Positions 6,434 through 13,528 of a DNA stretch of 29,933 bases are shown here, piece by piece. The position numbers were made by a program, and so were the translations under genes. The stretch spans positions 1 to 29,933 of the forward strand of contig CAJGCZ010000029.1 in the NCBI GenBank assembly GCA_904501975.1, given 5' to 3'. The notes beneath the pieces are model-generated. The model was not told the DNA's origin, searched no databases, and saw only the letters and a list, made by a program, of their open reading frames with translations. How positions within the stretch are numbered: the stretch's first letter is position 1; each line of letters opens with the position of its first letter. This DNA is from an uncultured Akkermansia sp. (lineage in GTDB: Bacteria > Verrucomicrobiota > Verrucomicrobiia > Verrucomicrobiales > Akkermansiaceae).

Positions 6434-8083
6434 TTAGTAGGGGTGCTTGCGGTCGCGTTCCTCGGTGACTACGTTATAGTCAATTCCCAAGGCGGCGGTA
6501 ATTTCCTGAATCTGTTGAAAATCGGCTTGCTCCTGCGGGGTGAGAGATTCGATGAGTTCGGGGGAATGTTGCAGGCTCTTGATAAAGTTTTTACCACGCA
6601 CCCACGCATACCAAGCGTCGGAGGGCGTGTAGGTGCCGTTCCTTTTGTCGGTTTTGGCTTTATTGTTACGCATTTGCAGCAACTTCAACATGTTGAGGCA
6701 GGCCCGTATGGAAACGCTGGTGTCTGTGCAGTGCTCCAGCTCAATTTGGGAGTAGGTGTTGATGGCTTCTGTTATGTTGCCGATGGTTTCTGCCAGTTCC
6801 GCACGCTGCATGAGGATGTGGCCTCGTGCGGCGTGGTTGCGCTCCACTCGCAGGAGGTCGCCGGTTGTGTTGAGGGCGGCGGTGTAGCGGGCTGCGCTGC
6901 GCTGCAATTGCAGTAGTGCTTGTAAAGCTTGGGTGACAACTTGGGGCGATGTGCCCTTGGAGAGTTGTATGTATAGTGCTTCAGCTTCGTCAATAGCTTG
7001 GGTGGCAGCCAGTGTCTCTGCCAGGCAGAAAAGGGCTTGCTGCCGGTGGGGACTCTCCGTGGCTGCAACTTGTCTGTAAAGCGGTATGGCCTCTGCGGGG
7101 TTCCCTTGGGTGCGGTAGTAGCTCGCCAAGGCTAGGAGCGACACGGCGGCCGGGGTGGGAGGCAAGGCCTTTTGTAATTGCTCTGCTATGCTGTGCAGGG
7201 TGGCAGCAGGGGTATCTGCTGTACGAAGCAGTTGCTCTAATTGCACGGTGAGCACCAAGGGCTGTAGGGCAGGGTGCGTGGCCGCTTGTGGAGAGAGCAA
7301 ATGGCGTTCCTGAAGGTTGCGGATGATGGCGCAGAGGGAGTCGGCATCCGCACCTTGAGCAGCCTCCTCCGCCAGCATGTTTTCCACAGAATCCGGGAGG
7401 TAGAGATTTTGACTGAGCATGTACAAACGGCAGGGATTACCGGGGTAATCCAGCTCGCTAAAGTAGAGGCGGGTGTATTCCTCTTTTTCTGCCGGTGTGG
7501 CGAGGTTGCAAAGCAGCTTGATAAGGTGCGAGGATTGCTCCTTATTTTCCGTGCGCCACGTGTTTTTGAGGTCGAGAAGCAACTGTTGGCGCTCTGCTGC
7601 CGGGAGTCGGTAATCTGCTAAACGAATGGCGACCCGCATGGCCGGCAGTGCGGGGGTAAGCGCGGTGCCCTCCAAATACTCACAATAGCGCATGGCCTGG
7701 TCAAAGTCTTTGCCGGCAAAGCGTTGCGGTTGCAGACAAAGCGCTTGAATAAAACATTGCATGGCCAAAGCACGAAGCTCCGGGGTGTGGTGGTATTGGC
7801 GGAGGTAGCTTTCCGTTACTTGTTTTACTTGCTCGCTATAGATAGCCTCTGCAGAAGGTGCGGCAAGCAGCAACCGAAGGGCTTGGGCGTACTCTTCCTC
7901 GGTGGTGGGAAGGGCGATGCCGCTTTGCGGTGCTGCGGGCGTGGCCGGTGTGCTAATAGGCGAGAGTGTGCGTTCCTGCCGCTCAGCCTCGCTGTTGCGG
8001 GGGGGCGTAGGGGCGTCATCGCATGCTGTGGGCAGCAATAAAAGGCCGATGGCGGAAAGCTGGAGTACCCGTCTGTTGTTCAT
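6434..8083 (-). CDS. Large helical-repeat (TPR-like) lipoprotein
   Basis: 549 residues from the ATG at 8083. The N-terminus MNNRRVLQLSAIGLLLLPTAC is a lipoprotein signal peptide with lipid-attachment Cys21; the lipobox LPTAC is slightly atypical, with Pro at -3. A low-complexity Pro/Arg/Glu stretch follows. The rest is almost entirely alpha-helical with repeated A/L patterns such as LALASYYRTQGNPAEAIPLYRQVAA and LFCLAETLAATQAIDEAEALYIQLS, typical of tetratricopeptide repeats (clearest at about 330-480). Inferred role: a periplasmic scaffold or adaptor; the partner is unknown. A longer ORF beginning at 8137 would lack the signal at its N-terminus and would run through the promoter, so it is rejected. 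It has its own predicted leaderless promoter and precedes recJ, which has a separate one. Confidence 0.75.
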   Translation of the reverse strand: MNNRRVLQLSAIGLLLLPTACDDAPTPPRNSEAERQERTLSPISTPATPAAPQSGIALPTTEEEYAQALRLLLAAPSAEAIYSEQVKQVTESYLRQYHHTPELRALAMQCFIQALCLQPQRFAGKDFDQAMRYCEYLEGTALTPALPAMRVAIRLADYRLPAAERQQLLLDLKNTWRTENKEQSSHLIKLLCNLATPAEKEEYTRLYFSELDYPGNPCRLYMLSQNLYLPDSVENMLAEEAAQGADADSLCAIIRNLQERHLLSPQAATHPALQPLVLTVQLEQLLRTADTPAATLHSIAEQLQKALPPTPAAVSLLALASYYRTQGNPAEAIPLYRQVAATESPHRQQALFCLAETLAATQAIDEAEALYIQLSKGTSPQVVTQALQALLQLQRSAARYTAALNTTGDLLRVERNHAARGHILMQRAELAETIGNITEAINTYSQIELEHCTDTSVSIRACLNMLKLLQMRNNKAKTDKRNGTYTPSDAWYAWVRGKNFIKSLQHSPELIESLTPQEQADFQQIQEITAALGIDYNVVTEERDRKHPY

Positions 8084-8089
8084 GTCTTC

Positions 8090-8118
8090 TCTATACCACA
8101 ATATGAGCCTTGGGTCAA
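8090..8118 (-). promoter_or_regulatory. Promoter of the TPR-like lipoprotein, predicted leaderless
   Basis: Minus-strand TTGACC (8113-8118), a 17-nt spacer and TATAGA (8090-8095). Exactly 6 nt separate it from the ATG (8081-8083), placing +1 on the A of the start codon. Confidence 0.7.
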
Positions 8119-8222
8119 TTTTGAAATAGGTGAGCATGAGCGGTGGCGGGCTACTTAGCCGGTTGCGTATCTTCGTTTTGGTGATTTCCTATAAGTTTGC
8201 CCTGTTAAGTCAGAGATAAATC

Positions 8223-8250
8223 TTGCATACCGAGAGAATTCTGCCATAAT
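8223..8250 (+). promoter_or_regulatory. Candidate sufT promoter with very short leader
   Basis: TTGCAT (8223-8228), a 16-nt spacer and CATAAT (8245-8250); ATAATG with 17-nt spacing is an equivalent reading. Predicted start is near 8257, about 5 nt before the ATG at 8262. It is divergent from the lipoprotein promoter at 8090-8118. Confidence 0.55.
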
Positions 8251-8261
8251 GAGCGGGCAAC

Positions 8262-8804
8262 ATGTTTAACCAAGAAGTCATCACAGAGGCTGAGATTGCC
8301 GGAGTTCAGGTTCCGGCAGGAAATACTGTTATTTTGCCGGAGGGCTCCCGCATCTATATTACGCAAATGCTGGGTAATTCCATCACGGCTGCTACAGACA
8401 TTGGTTTGGTGCGTATTTCTCGCCATGAAGCGGCACGCGCCGGTGTGATTCCTCCCGAGGAACCGAAGGAACAGGAGGATCTTAGCGCCCTTTCTTTGGA
8501 AGACCGCGTGTGGAAGGCCTTGGGCAACGTGTATGACCCCGAGATTCCTGTTGATATTGTGAACTTGGGCCTTGTGTACGAGGTGGAGGTAGTACCCCGC
8601 CCGGAGGAAGGCGCTTATGTGCACGTGATGATGACTCTTACAGCCCCCGGCTGCACGATGGGGCCGCACATTATGGCCGAGGCCGAGGCCGGCATTTACG
8701 CCATTGAAGGTGTGGGCGAGGTGAATGTGGAGTTTGTGTGGGACCCGCCGTGGAGCCAAAACATGATGACGGAAGAGGCCCGCATGCAGCTGGGGCTCAT
8801 TTAA
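8262..8804 (+). CDS. sufT: Iron-sulfur cluster assembly/maturation protein SufT (long form)
   Basis: 180 residues. The C-terminal DUF59/MIP18 domain (about 78-175) carries YDPEIPVDIVNLGLVYEVEV, then MTLTAPGCTMG with the conserved Cys131, and the family's C-terminal signature VWDPPWSQNMMTEEAR. The N-terminal segment (1-65, including PAGNTVILPEGSRIYITQ) is the extension of the long SufT type. SufT helps deliver or mature Fe-S clusters on client proteins. Here it stands alone without sufBCD. The Fe-S-rich complex I encoded close by is an obvious potential client, but that is inference. The ATG at 8262 fits the family start; there is no Shine-Dalgarno sequence. A second gene follows after 24 nt on the same strand. 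Confidence 0.9.
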   Translation: MFNQEVITEAEIAGVQVPAGNTVILPEGSRIYITQMLGNSITAATDIGLVRISRHEAARAGVIPPEEPKEQEDLSALSLEDRVWKALGNVYDPEIPVDIVNLGLVYEVEVVPRPEEGAYVHVMMTLTAPGCTMGPHIMAEAEAGIYAIEGVGEVNVEFVWDPPWSQNMMTEEARMQLGLI

Positions 8805-8828
8805 GCCTGCTTCCGTTTTTTTGCGCCG

Positions 8829-9305
8829 ATGCTTACGCAGGATTTAGAGCTGAGCGAAGGAGACATGCTTCACCTGGCAGAGATGTGTGCCATGGTGCTG
8901 TCCATGTTTGGCCAAATGCAGCAGGAGCCGGAAGACCCGCGTGCCCAGGCTTGGCAGCGCTTGTGTGTGTCCATCCTCAAGTCGGCGCACAAACTTCCCT
9001 CTATTGCCCGCTATATGGAGTTGAACCCGGATTGCGGGTATTGGTTCTTTAAACGCCCGTATGTAGATGAGGCGTTTTACTCCGATTTTTTGGAGGAGTA
9101 CCGCGATTCCGCCTTTTGGTCGGAGCTGGTAAGCCGCATGGCCGAGCAAAGCTTGGTAGAAAACTTGGGGGATGAGTATGCCTCGTTATTGACGGACGAA
9201 GAGAGAGCAGAACGTGTGTCCTCGATGGAGAAGGCACTTTGGAAAGAGGTGTCGGAGAACGGCATGGACCGCCTCATGTTTATGCTTCCGCCGGAAGAAA
9301 GCTGA
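8829..9305 (+). CDS. Hypothetical acidic cytoplasmic protein downstream of sufT
   Basis: 158 residues; I do not recognise the family. It is acidic and helical, with no signal peptide or membrane segment. Notable stretches are WQRLCVSILKSAHKLPSIAR (about 42-61), ELNPDCGYWFFKRPYVDEAF and a Glu-rich C-terminal half ending FMLPPEES. It begins 24 nt after the sufT stop with no promoter or Shine-Dalgarno sequence in the gap, so it is probably co-transcribed with sufT. It ends 13 nt from the convergent metallo-beta-lactamase-fold gene, with no hairpin between them. Codon use resembles its neighbours, which supports a real gene. Confidence 0.75.
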   Translation: MLTQDLELSEGDMLHLAEMCAMVLSMFGQMQQEPEDPRAQAWQRLCVSILKSAHKLPSIARYMELNPDCGYWFFKRPYVDEAFYSDFLEEYRDSAFWSELVSRMAEQSLVENLGDEYASLLTDEERAERVSSMEKALWKEVSENGMDRLMFMLPPEES

Positions 9306-9318
9306 TGCCTTTTTGCGG

Positions 9319-10455
9319 TTAACAGGTACCGCGTAGGGTTTGCCCGTTATCGGGGGCGATGAATTGTTGTGCAGGTATGCTCGCTTGTTGCAGGGCTTGG
9401 GCGAGGTCGTCCAGTGCTTCTTGGTAGCCGTCGTCTGCCAATTGCCAAGTGCCGAAGTGGCAGGCAATGGCTTGTTGTGCATGCAGGCGGAGGAAAAGCT
9501 GCACGGCATCTGCCGGCGAGGTGTGGTGAGCCCGTATCCAATCCGGGCGATAGGCGCCGATGGGGAGCAGCGCTACTGTGGGGCTGCCGAGCCGTTGGTA
9601 GATATCGTGATAACAATCGGACAAAGCGGTGTCGCCGGCAAAGAAGACGGATGGCCCGTGGGCGACGCGGATATGGAACCCGCACCAGAGGGAGCGGTTG
9701 CTGTCTTCGGCATGGCGATAGCGGCGGCTCCAGTGCAGGGCGGGGGTGAGGGTAATTGTTACTTGCGGGGTAACAGCTATGGAGTCCCACCAGTCTTTTT
9801 CCTCACAGCGAGGGGTTCCCCCCGTGTGGTAGTTGAGCAGGCTGCGCAGCCCGAGCGGTACGATAAAGAGCGGATTGTCTCGCCGGTACAGTCGGGTGAG
9901 GGTGGCGGCATCAAAATGGTCGTAGTGGTCGTGCGAGAGCAGGCACACATCAATTTTCGGGAGGTCATTCCACGCGATGCCAACGGGGCGTTTGCGCTTG
10001 GGACCCACACCTTGAACGGGGCTCGTGTAGTCGCTCCAAATGGGGTCTGTTAATATATTCAGTCCCCCTACACGAATGAGCATGGTGGCATGATTCACCA
10101 AGGTGATTTCCCAATCGCGGCCATCTACTGTGGGGGCCAGCTCCGGCGTATAATGGTTGGTGGTTACCTCGGGGTAATGCCCCTTGACACGCTTGCGGAA
10201 GAGCCATCGGAACACGGAGGCGGATTTGTGCGTATTGTGCTTGCCGTATCGTGCCGGGTTGAAGAAATGGCGCCCGTTGAAGTGATCCGTAATCGGGCCT
10301 GACCATTCACCGGGGCGGCAGAGGGTTAAGGGGAGCAGCAGGTCAATCCCTTTGCCGATGCCGACAGCACAGGCGGTGCCGGCCAAGATTTTCAAAAATC
10401 GACGTCGGCTGGTTTTCTTGGGGGGCGTTGCCGGCTCCTTATCCTCTGCTTGCAT
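9319..10455 (-). CDS. Tat-exported metallo-beta-lactamase-fold hydrolase, NAPE-PLD-like
   Basis: 378 residues from the ATG at 10455. The N-terminus has a textbook twin-arginine signal, SRRRFLK (16-22), followed by a hydrophobic stretch. The catalytic domain carries VNHATMLIRVGGLNILTDP, then VGPKRKRPVG, SHDHYDHFD (the HxHxDH zinc motif), TPALHWSRR, FFAGDTALSD and ACHFGTWQL. The combination matches the family containing N-acyl-phosphatidylethanolamine phospholipase D and UlaG-like proteins (Lactamase_B_2 type) rather than beta-lactamases. Inferred role: an envelope phosphodiesterase, substrate unknown. A 435-residue reading from 10626 is rejected because it would run through the nuo terminator and this gene's own promoter. 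The promoter predicts a leaderless start at 10455. Confidence 0.85.
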   Translation of the reverse strand: MQAEDKEPATPPKKTSRRRFLKILAGTACAVGIGKGIDLLLPLTLCRPGEWSGPITDHFNGRHFFNPARYGKHNTHKSASVFRWLFRKRVKGHYPEVTTNHYTPELAPTVDGRDWEITLVNHATMLIRVGGLNILTDPIWSDYTSPVQGVGPKRKRPVGIAWNDLPKIDVCLLSHDHYDHFDAATLTRLYRRDNPLFIVPLGLRSLLNYHTGGTPRCEEKDWWDSIAVTPQVTITLTPALHWSRRYRHAEDSNRSLWCGFHIRVAHGPSVFFAGDTALSDCYHDIYQRLGSPTVALLPIGAYRPDWIRAHHTSPADAVQLFLRLHAQQAIACHFGTWQLADDGYQEALDDLAQALQQASIPAQQFIAPDNGQTLRGTC

Positions 10456-10461
10456 GGCTGC

Positions 10462-10490
10462 ATTGTATTCTTTTGAGCGGCATAAGGCAA
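10462..10490 (-). promoter_or_regulatory. Promoter of the Tat-exported hydrolase, predicted leaderless
   Basis: Minus-strand TTGCCT (10485-10490), a 17-nt spacer and TACAAT (10462-10467). Exactly 6 nt lie between the -10 box and the ATG (10453-10455). The -35 box directly abuts the T-rich end of the nuo terminator. Confidence 0.7.
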
Positions 10491-10525
10491 GAAGAAAACC
10501 GCAGCCTGTGTGACAGGCTGCGGTT
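10491..10525 (-). terminator. Terminator of the nuo operon
   Basis: A perfect 12-bp stem (10497-10508 pairing with 10514-10525; core CCGCAGCCTG/CAGGCTGCGG) with a 5-nt loop. On the minus strand it is followed by TTTTCTTCTT. It lies about 30 nt past the nuoN stop. Confidence 0.92.
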
Positions 10526-10555
10526 GAAAATGTTGTTTTCCGGCGGAGTGTCGGA

Positions 10556-12001
10556 TTACATATTGCCGGTAAGGAGCGGCCAGGTGCCGAGGGCAATGAG
10601 GAGGATAACACAACCGGCCATAACACCGGCCGTTACCATCGGCACATTGAGCGGCTTGAGCTCAGCCTGCGGCTTCTCCCAGTACATCTCGCGGATGACC
10701 TTGAAGTAGTAGTAGAAACCGGCTGTGGCACCAATCACCATGATAACCAGCAGGGTGGTGAGCCAGCAAGAGGAGCTCCATACGGAGTATGCGTTGACCA
10801 AGGCGCAGAAGGAGTCAAACTTCACGATAAAGCCGTAGGTCAGCGGTACACCGGCCAAGGAGGCAAAGGCAACCGTGATGAGGAAGGCGATAACGGGGTT
10901 TGTTTTACCAAGGGCACGGAAGGCGGAGAGCTCCTCGCTGCCGCGCTGAGTGCGCACCATAGCAATGGCGTAGAAGGCCGCCATGGTGGAGAGCAGGTAT
11001 GCGGTGAGGTAGTTAGCTACCTGAGTTTGGGCAACCTCACCGGTGGAGTTGATGAGGAACACCATGATGAAACCGGCCTGGGCGATGGAGGAGTAACCCA
11101 ACAAACGCTTGGCGTTGGTTTGGCCGATGGCGCCCAAGTTACCGATAAGCAGCGTGATGGCGGTAAGAATGACCAAACACTGCATGATAGGAGTTACCTG
11201 CAACTCGGCAAAGGGGAAGAGCAGCATGCACAGAACGGCGAAACCGGCGGTCTTAGAGGCTACGGCCAAGAAGGCGGATACCGGTGTGGGTGCACCTTGG
11301 TATACATCCGGAATCCAGATGTGCATGGGGGCTGTGCCGGTCTTGAAGAAGGCGCCGGCCAACAGAAGGGCCATGGCCATCATGAAACCAACACTCAGGG
11401 CAGGCTCTGTGCCGAAGAAAACGTTGGTAACAACGTCGGCGTTGAGCATGAAGGAGCCGGTCATGCCGTAGTACCAAGCAGAACCAAATACCAGCAGACC
11501 TGTGCTCATGGCACCAAGAATGAGGTACTTAACACCGGCCTCGATGGAGCCTTGATTGCGGCGGAAGTAACCGGCCAGCACGTAGGAGCTGAGGGTGACT
11601 ACCTCCAAGCTCACAAAGAGCATGATGATGTCCTTAGCCTGTGTGAGGGCGCAGATGCCGGCGCAGGCAATCAGGGGCAGGGCATAGAGCTCTGTGGAGC
11701 CCTCCTCGCTGTCGTCTCCGGAGATGGAGGCGCAGATGACTTGGCGGTAATCGTAAGCCAACAGCACGGTGAGAGCTGTGGCAATGACGGCCAGCATGCG
11801 GAATTGCCCTAAGCTGACCTCGCTATCCATGAAGAAGGCGGTGGCTACTGCGCCCACGGCTGCCAAAAGTGCATAGCAGCTCTTGGGCAGCTTGGGTAAA
11901 AAGCAGTCGGCCAACAGAATCAGGGAAGCCAGACCCACCAAGGTGAACTCAGGGATGAACTGTGCCCAAGTGTAGGTGGCAGAGATGATAGAAGTTTCCA
12001 T
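10556..12001 (-). CDS. nuoN: NADH-quinone oxidoreductase subunit N
   Basis: 481 residues with about 14 membrane segments; one of the three antiporter-like proton-pumping subunits in the membrane arm of complex I. Typical motifs are FVSLEVVTLSSYVLAGYF with the conserved Glu133 in a membrane helix, EAGVKYLILGAMSTGLLVFGSAWYYG, and HIWIPDVYQGAPTPVSAFLAV. It is the last gene of the operon: it starts 21 nt after nuoM and is followed by a strong hairpin terminator. The start ATG has no Shine-Dalgarno sequence. Its length is normal for the family. Confidence 0.96.
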   Translation of the reverse strand: METSIISATYTWAQFIPEFTLVGLASLILLADCFLPKLPKSCYALLAAVGAVATAFFMDSEVSLGQFRMLAVIATALTVLLAYDYRQVICASISGDDSEEGSTELYALPLIACAGICALTQAKDIIMLFVSLEVVTLSSYVLAGYFRRNQGSIEAGVKYLILGAMSTGLLVFGSAWYYGMTGSFMLNADVVTNVFFGTEPALSVGFMMAMALLLAGAFFKTGTAPMHIWIPDVYQGAPTPVSAFLAVASKTAGFAVLCMLLFPFAELQVTPIMQCLVILTAITLLIGNLGAIGQTNAKRLLGYSSIAQAGFIMVFLINSTGEVAQTQVANYLTAYLLSTMAAFYAIAMVRTQRGSEELSAFRALGKTNPVIAFLITVAFASLAGVPLTYGFIVKFDSFCALVNAYSVWSSSCWLTTLLVIMVIGATAGFYYYFKVIREMYWEKPQAELKPLNVPMVTAGVMAGCVILLIALGTWPLLTGNM

Positions 12002-12022
12002 AGTATTCTTTTAGCGGTGGGT

Positions 12023-13513
12023 TCAGAGGACAATGAAGGGGAAGATACCGAATACAACGATGAAGAAGGCAAGGAAGACGGCGGAGAGCACATCGGACTT
12101 GCTCAACTTGGTGGCGCGCTCTGTTGCAGGGCCGGTTTCGCCCTCAAAAATGCGGCGGAAGGCACGGAGCATGTAGATGGCGCTGATGACGAGACCCCAC
12201 AGGGCAAATACCGTAGCCAGCTGTACCGGGCCCAAGCCACCGAACCAACCGGAGATGGTGTTCAGTACGCAGCAGTCGAATTGAGGCTCGCCGCTGTTCC
12301 AACCCTGGAAGCAGGAGACGAATACGGTGAATTCACCGGCGAAGTTGGCAAGCAACGGAAGACCGATGGAGGCCATGCCTGCTAAGCCGAAGAGGAAGCC
12401 CAGCCACGGCAGCTTGGTTGCCAGACCACCCAAGGAGTCCATCTCCAAGGTGCGGGTCTGGTGCTCAATCTGGCCGTTGAGGAGGAAGAGCATGGCAATG
12501 GTAAGACCGTGAGCCAGCATCAGAACGGCGGCACCCTTGAAGGCAAGCTCGTTGTTGCCACCCAGTGCCACGTAAGCGGCAAAGGCAAGGAAGATGTAGC
12601 CCATGTGCATGACGGAGGAGTTACCCAGCAAGTCATCCAAACGGCTCTGAGACATGGTAACGGCACCTACCCAAAGCACGTTGCCCAGAAGGAGCACAAG
12701 CAGTACGTTGTTCCAGCAGCCGAAGAACTCGGTGCAGGCGGGGCCGAATGCCCAAGCCAGGGTGAAGAGGCCGTAGAGACCAAACTTCTTAAGCACACCG
12801 GCGTGCAGCATGGCAATGGGCGTGGGGGCACTGGCGTAGGCCGGTGCTGCCCAGCTGTGGAAGGGGAACAGGGATACCAAGGTGCCGAAGCCTACCAACA
12901 GCAGGCCGGCTACCACGCAACCACTCGGTACAACACCGGCGGCTACGGCTTCCTTCATGGCGCTGAAGCTCCATGCACCCATCTGGTTGCAGAGAAGCAG
13001 CAGGCCGGCCAGCAATATCATAGAGGCAAGGCCCAAGTAAAGCGTGGCGTTCCAAGCGATGGTGCGGCGGTCGCTGCGACCATAGTAGCCAATCATCACA
13101 AAGGTGGGGATGAGGGCCAACTCGTGGAAGGCGTAGAAGGAGATGATGTTGTCGGACAGGAAGGCACCGATGGCACCGGTGGAGAGCAACAGAGCAGAGA
13201 CGCTCCAGCTGCGCTCAGCTTCCTTGCTGGGGGCCTTAAGGCCAAGGATGGCGGCGAAGGTTACCAGTACGGAGAGCAGGAGCATGATGCGGCTCAGCGG
13301 CAGGCTGAGGGTGAATTGCAGGTCGTGCCCGGCAAAGGTGCTCCAGCAAGCGCAGTTGGCGCATTCCGGATTGAGCGTTGTGCTGATGACTGCCCACAAT
13401 CCCATAATCAGTGTGAAGGTGGCACTGGCCAGAGCCGTTGCGCGGCCCGGTGCCTTGGCAAGCCCGATGAGGGCTGCTGCAATCACAGGTACTAATATAA
13501 GCCAAATAAGCAT
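12023..13513 (-). CDS. nuoM: NADH-quinone oxidoreductase subunit M
   Basis: 496 residues, about 14 membrane helices; an antiporter-like proton-pumping subunit. FYAFHELALIPTFVMIGYYG carries the conserved helix Glu131, and FPFHSWAAPAYASAPTPIAMLHAGVLKKFG is the family's broken-helix region. Unusual: the loop after the second helix contains CANCACWSTF, with Cys51, Cys54 and Cys56, and a second Cys pair (FDCCVLN) lies in a loop near residue 420. It is 15 nt downstream of nuoL and has no Shine-Dalgarno sequence. Confidence 0.96.
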   Translation of the reverse strand: MLIWLILVPVIAAALIGLAKAPGRATALASATFTLIMGLWAVISTTLNPECANCACWSTFAGHDLQFTLSLPLSRIMLLLSVLVTFAAILGLKAPSKEAERSWSVSALLLSTGAIGAFLSDNIISFYAFHELALIPTFVMIGYYGRSDRRTIAWNATLYLGLASMILLAGLLLLCNQMGAWSFSAMKEAVAAGVVPSGCVVAGLLLVGFGTLVSLFPFHSWAAPAYASAPTPIAMLHAGVLKKFGLYGLFTLAWAFGPACTEFFGCWNNVLLVLLLGNVLWVGAVTMSQSRLDDLLGNSSVMHMGYIFLAFAAYVALGGNNELAFKGAAVLMLAHGLTIAMLFLLNGQIEHQTRTLEMDSLGGLATKLPWLGFLFGLAGMASIGLPLLANFAGEFTVFVSCFQGWNSGEPQFDCCVLNTISGWFGGLGPVQLATVFALWGLVISAIYMLRAFRRIFEGETGPATERATKLSKSDVLSAVFLAFFIVVFGIFPFIVL

Positions 13514-13528
13514 TGTCGTAAAATTAGG

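Noticed and set aside
9319..10626. Longer 435-codon version of the Tat hydrolase
   Set aside because: The extra 57 residues would span the nuo terminator and the gene's own promoter, and would bury the Tat signal.
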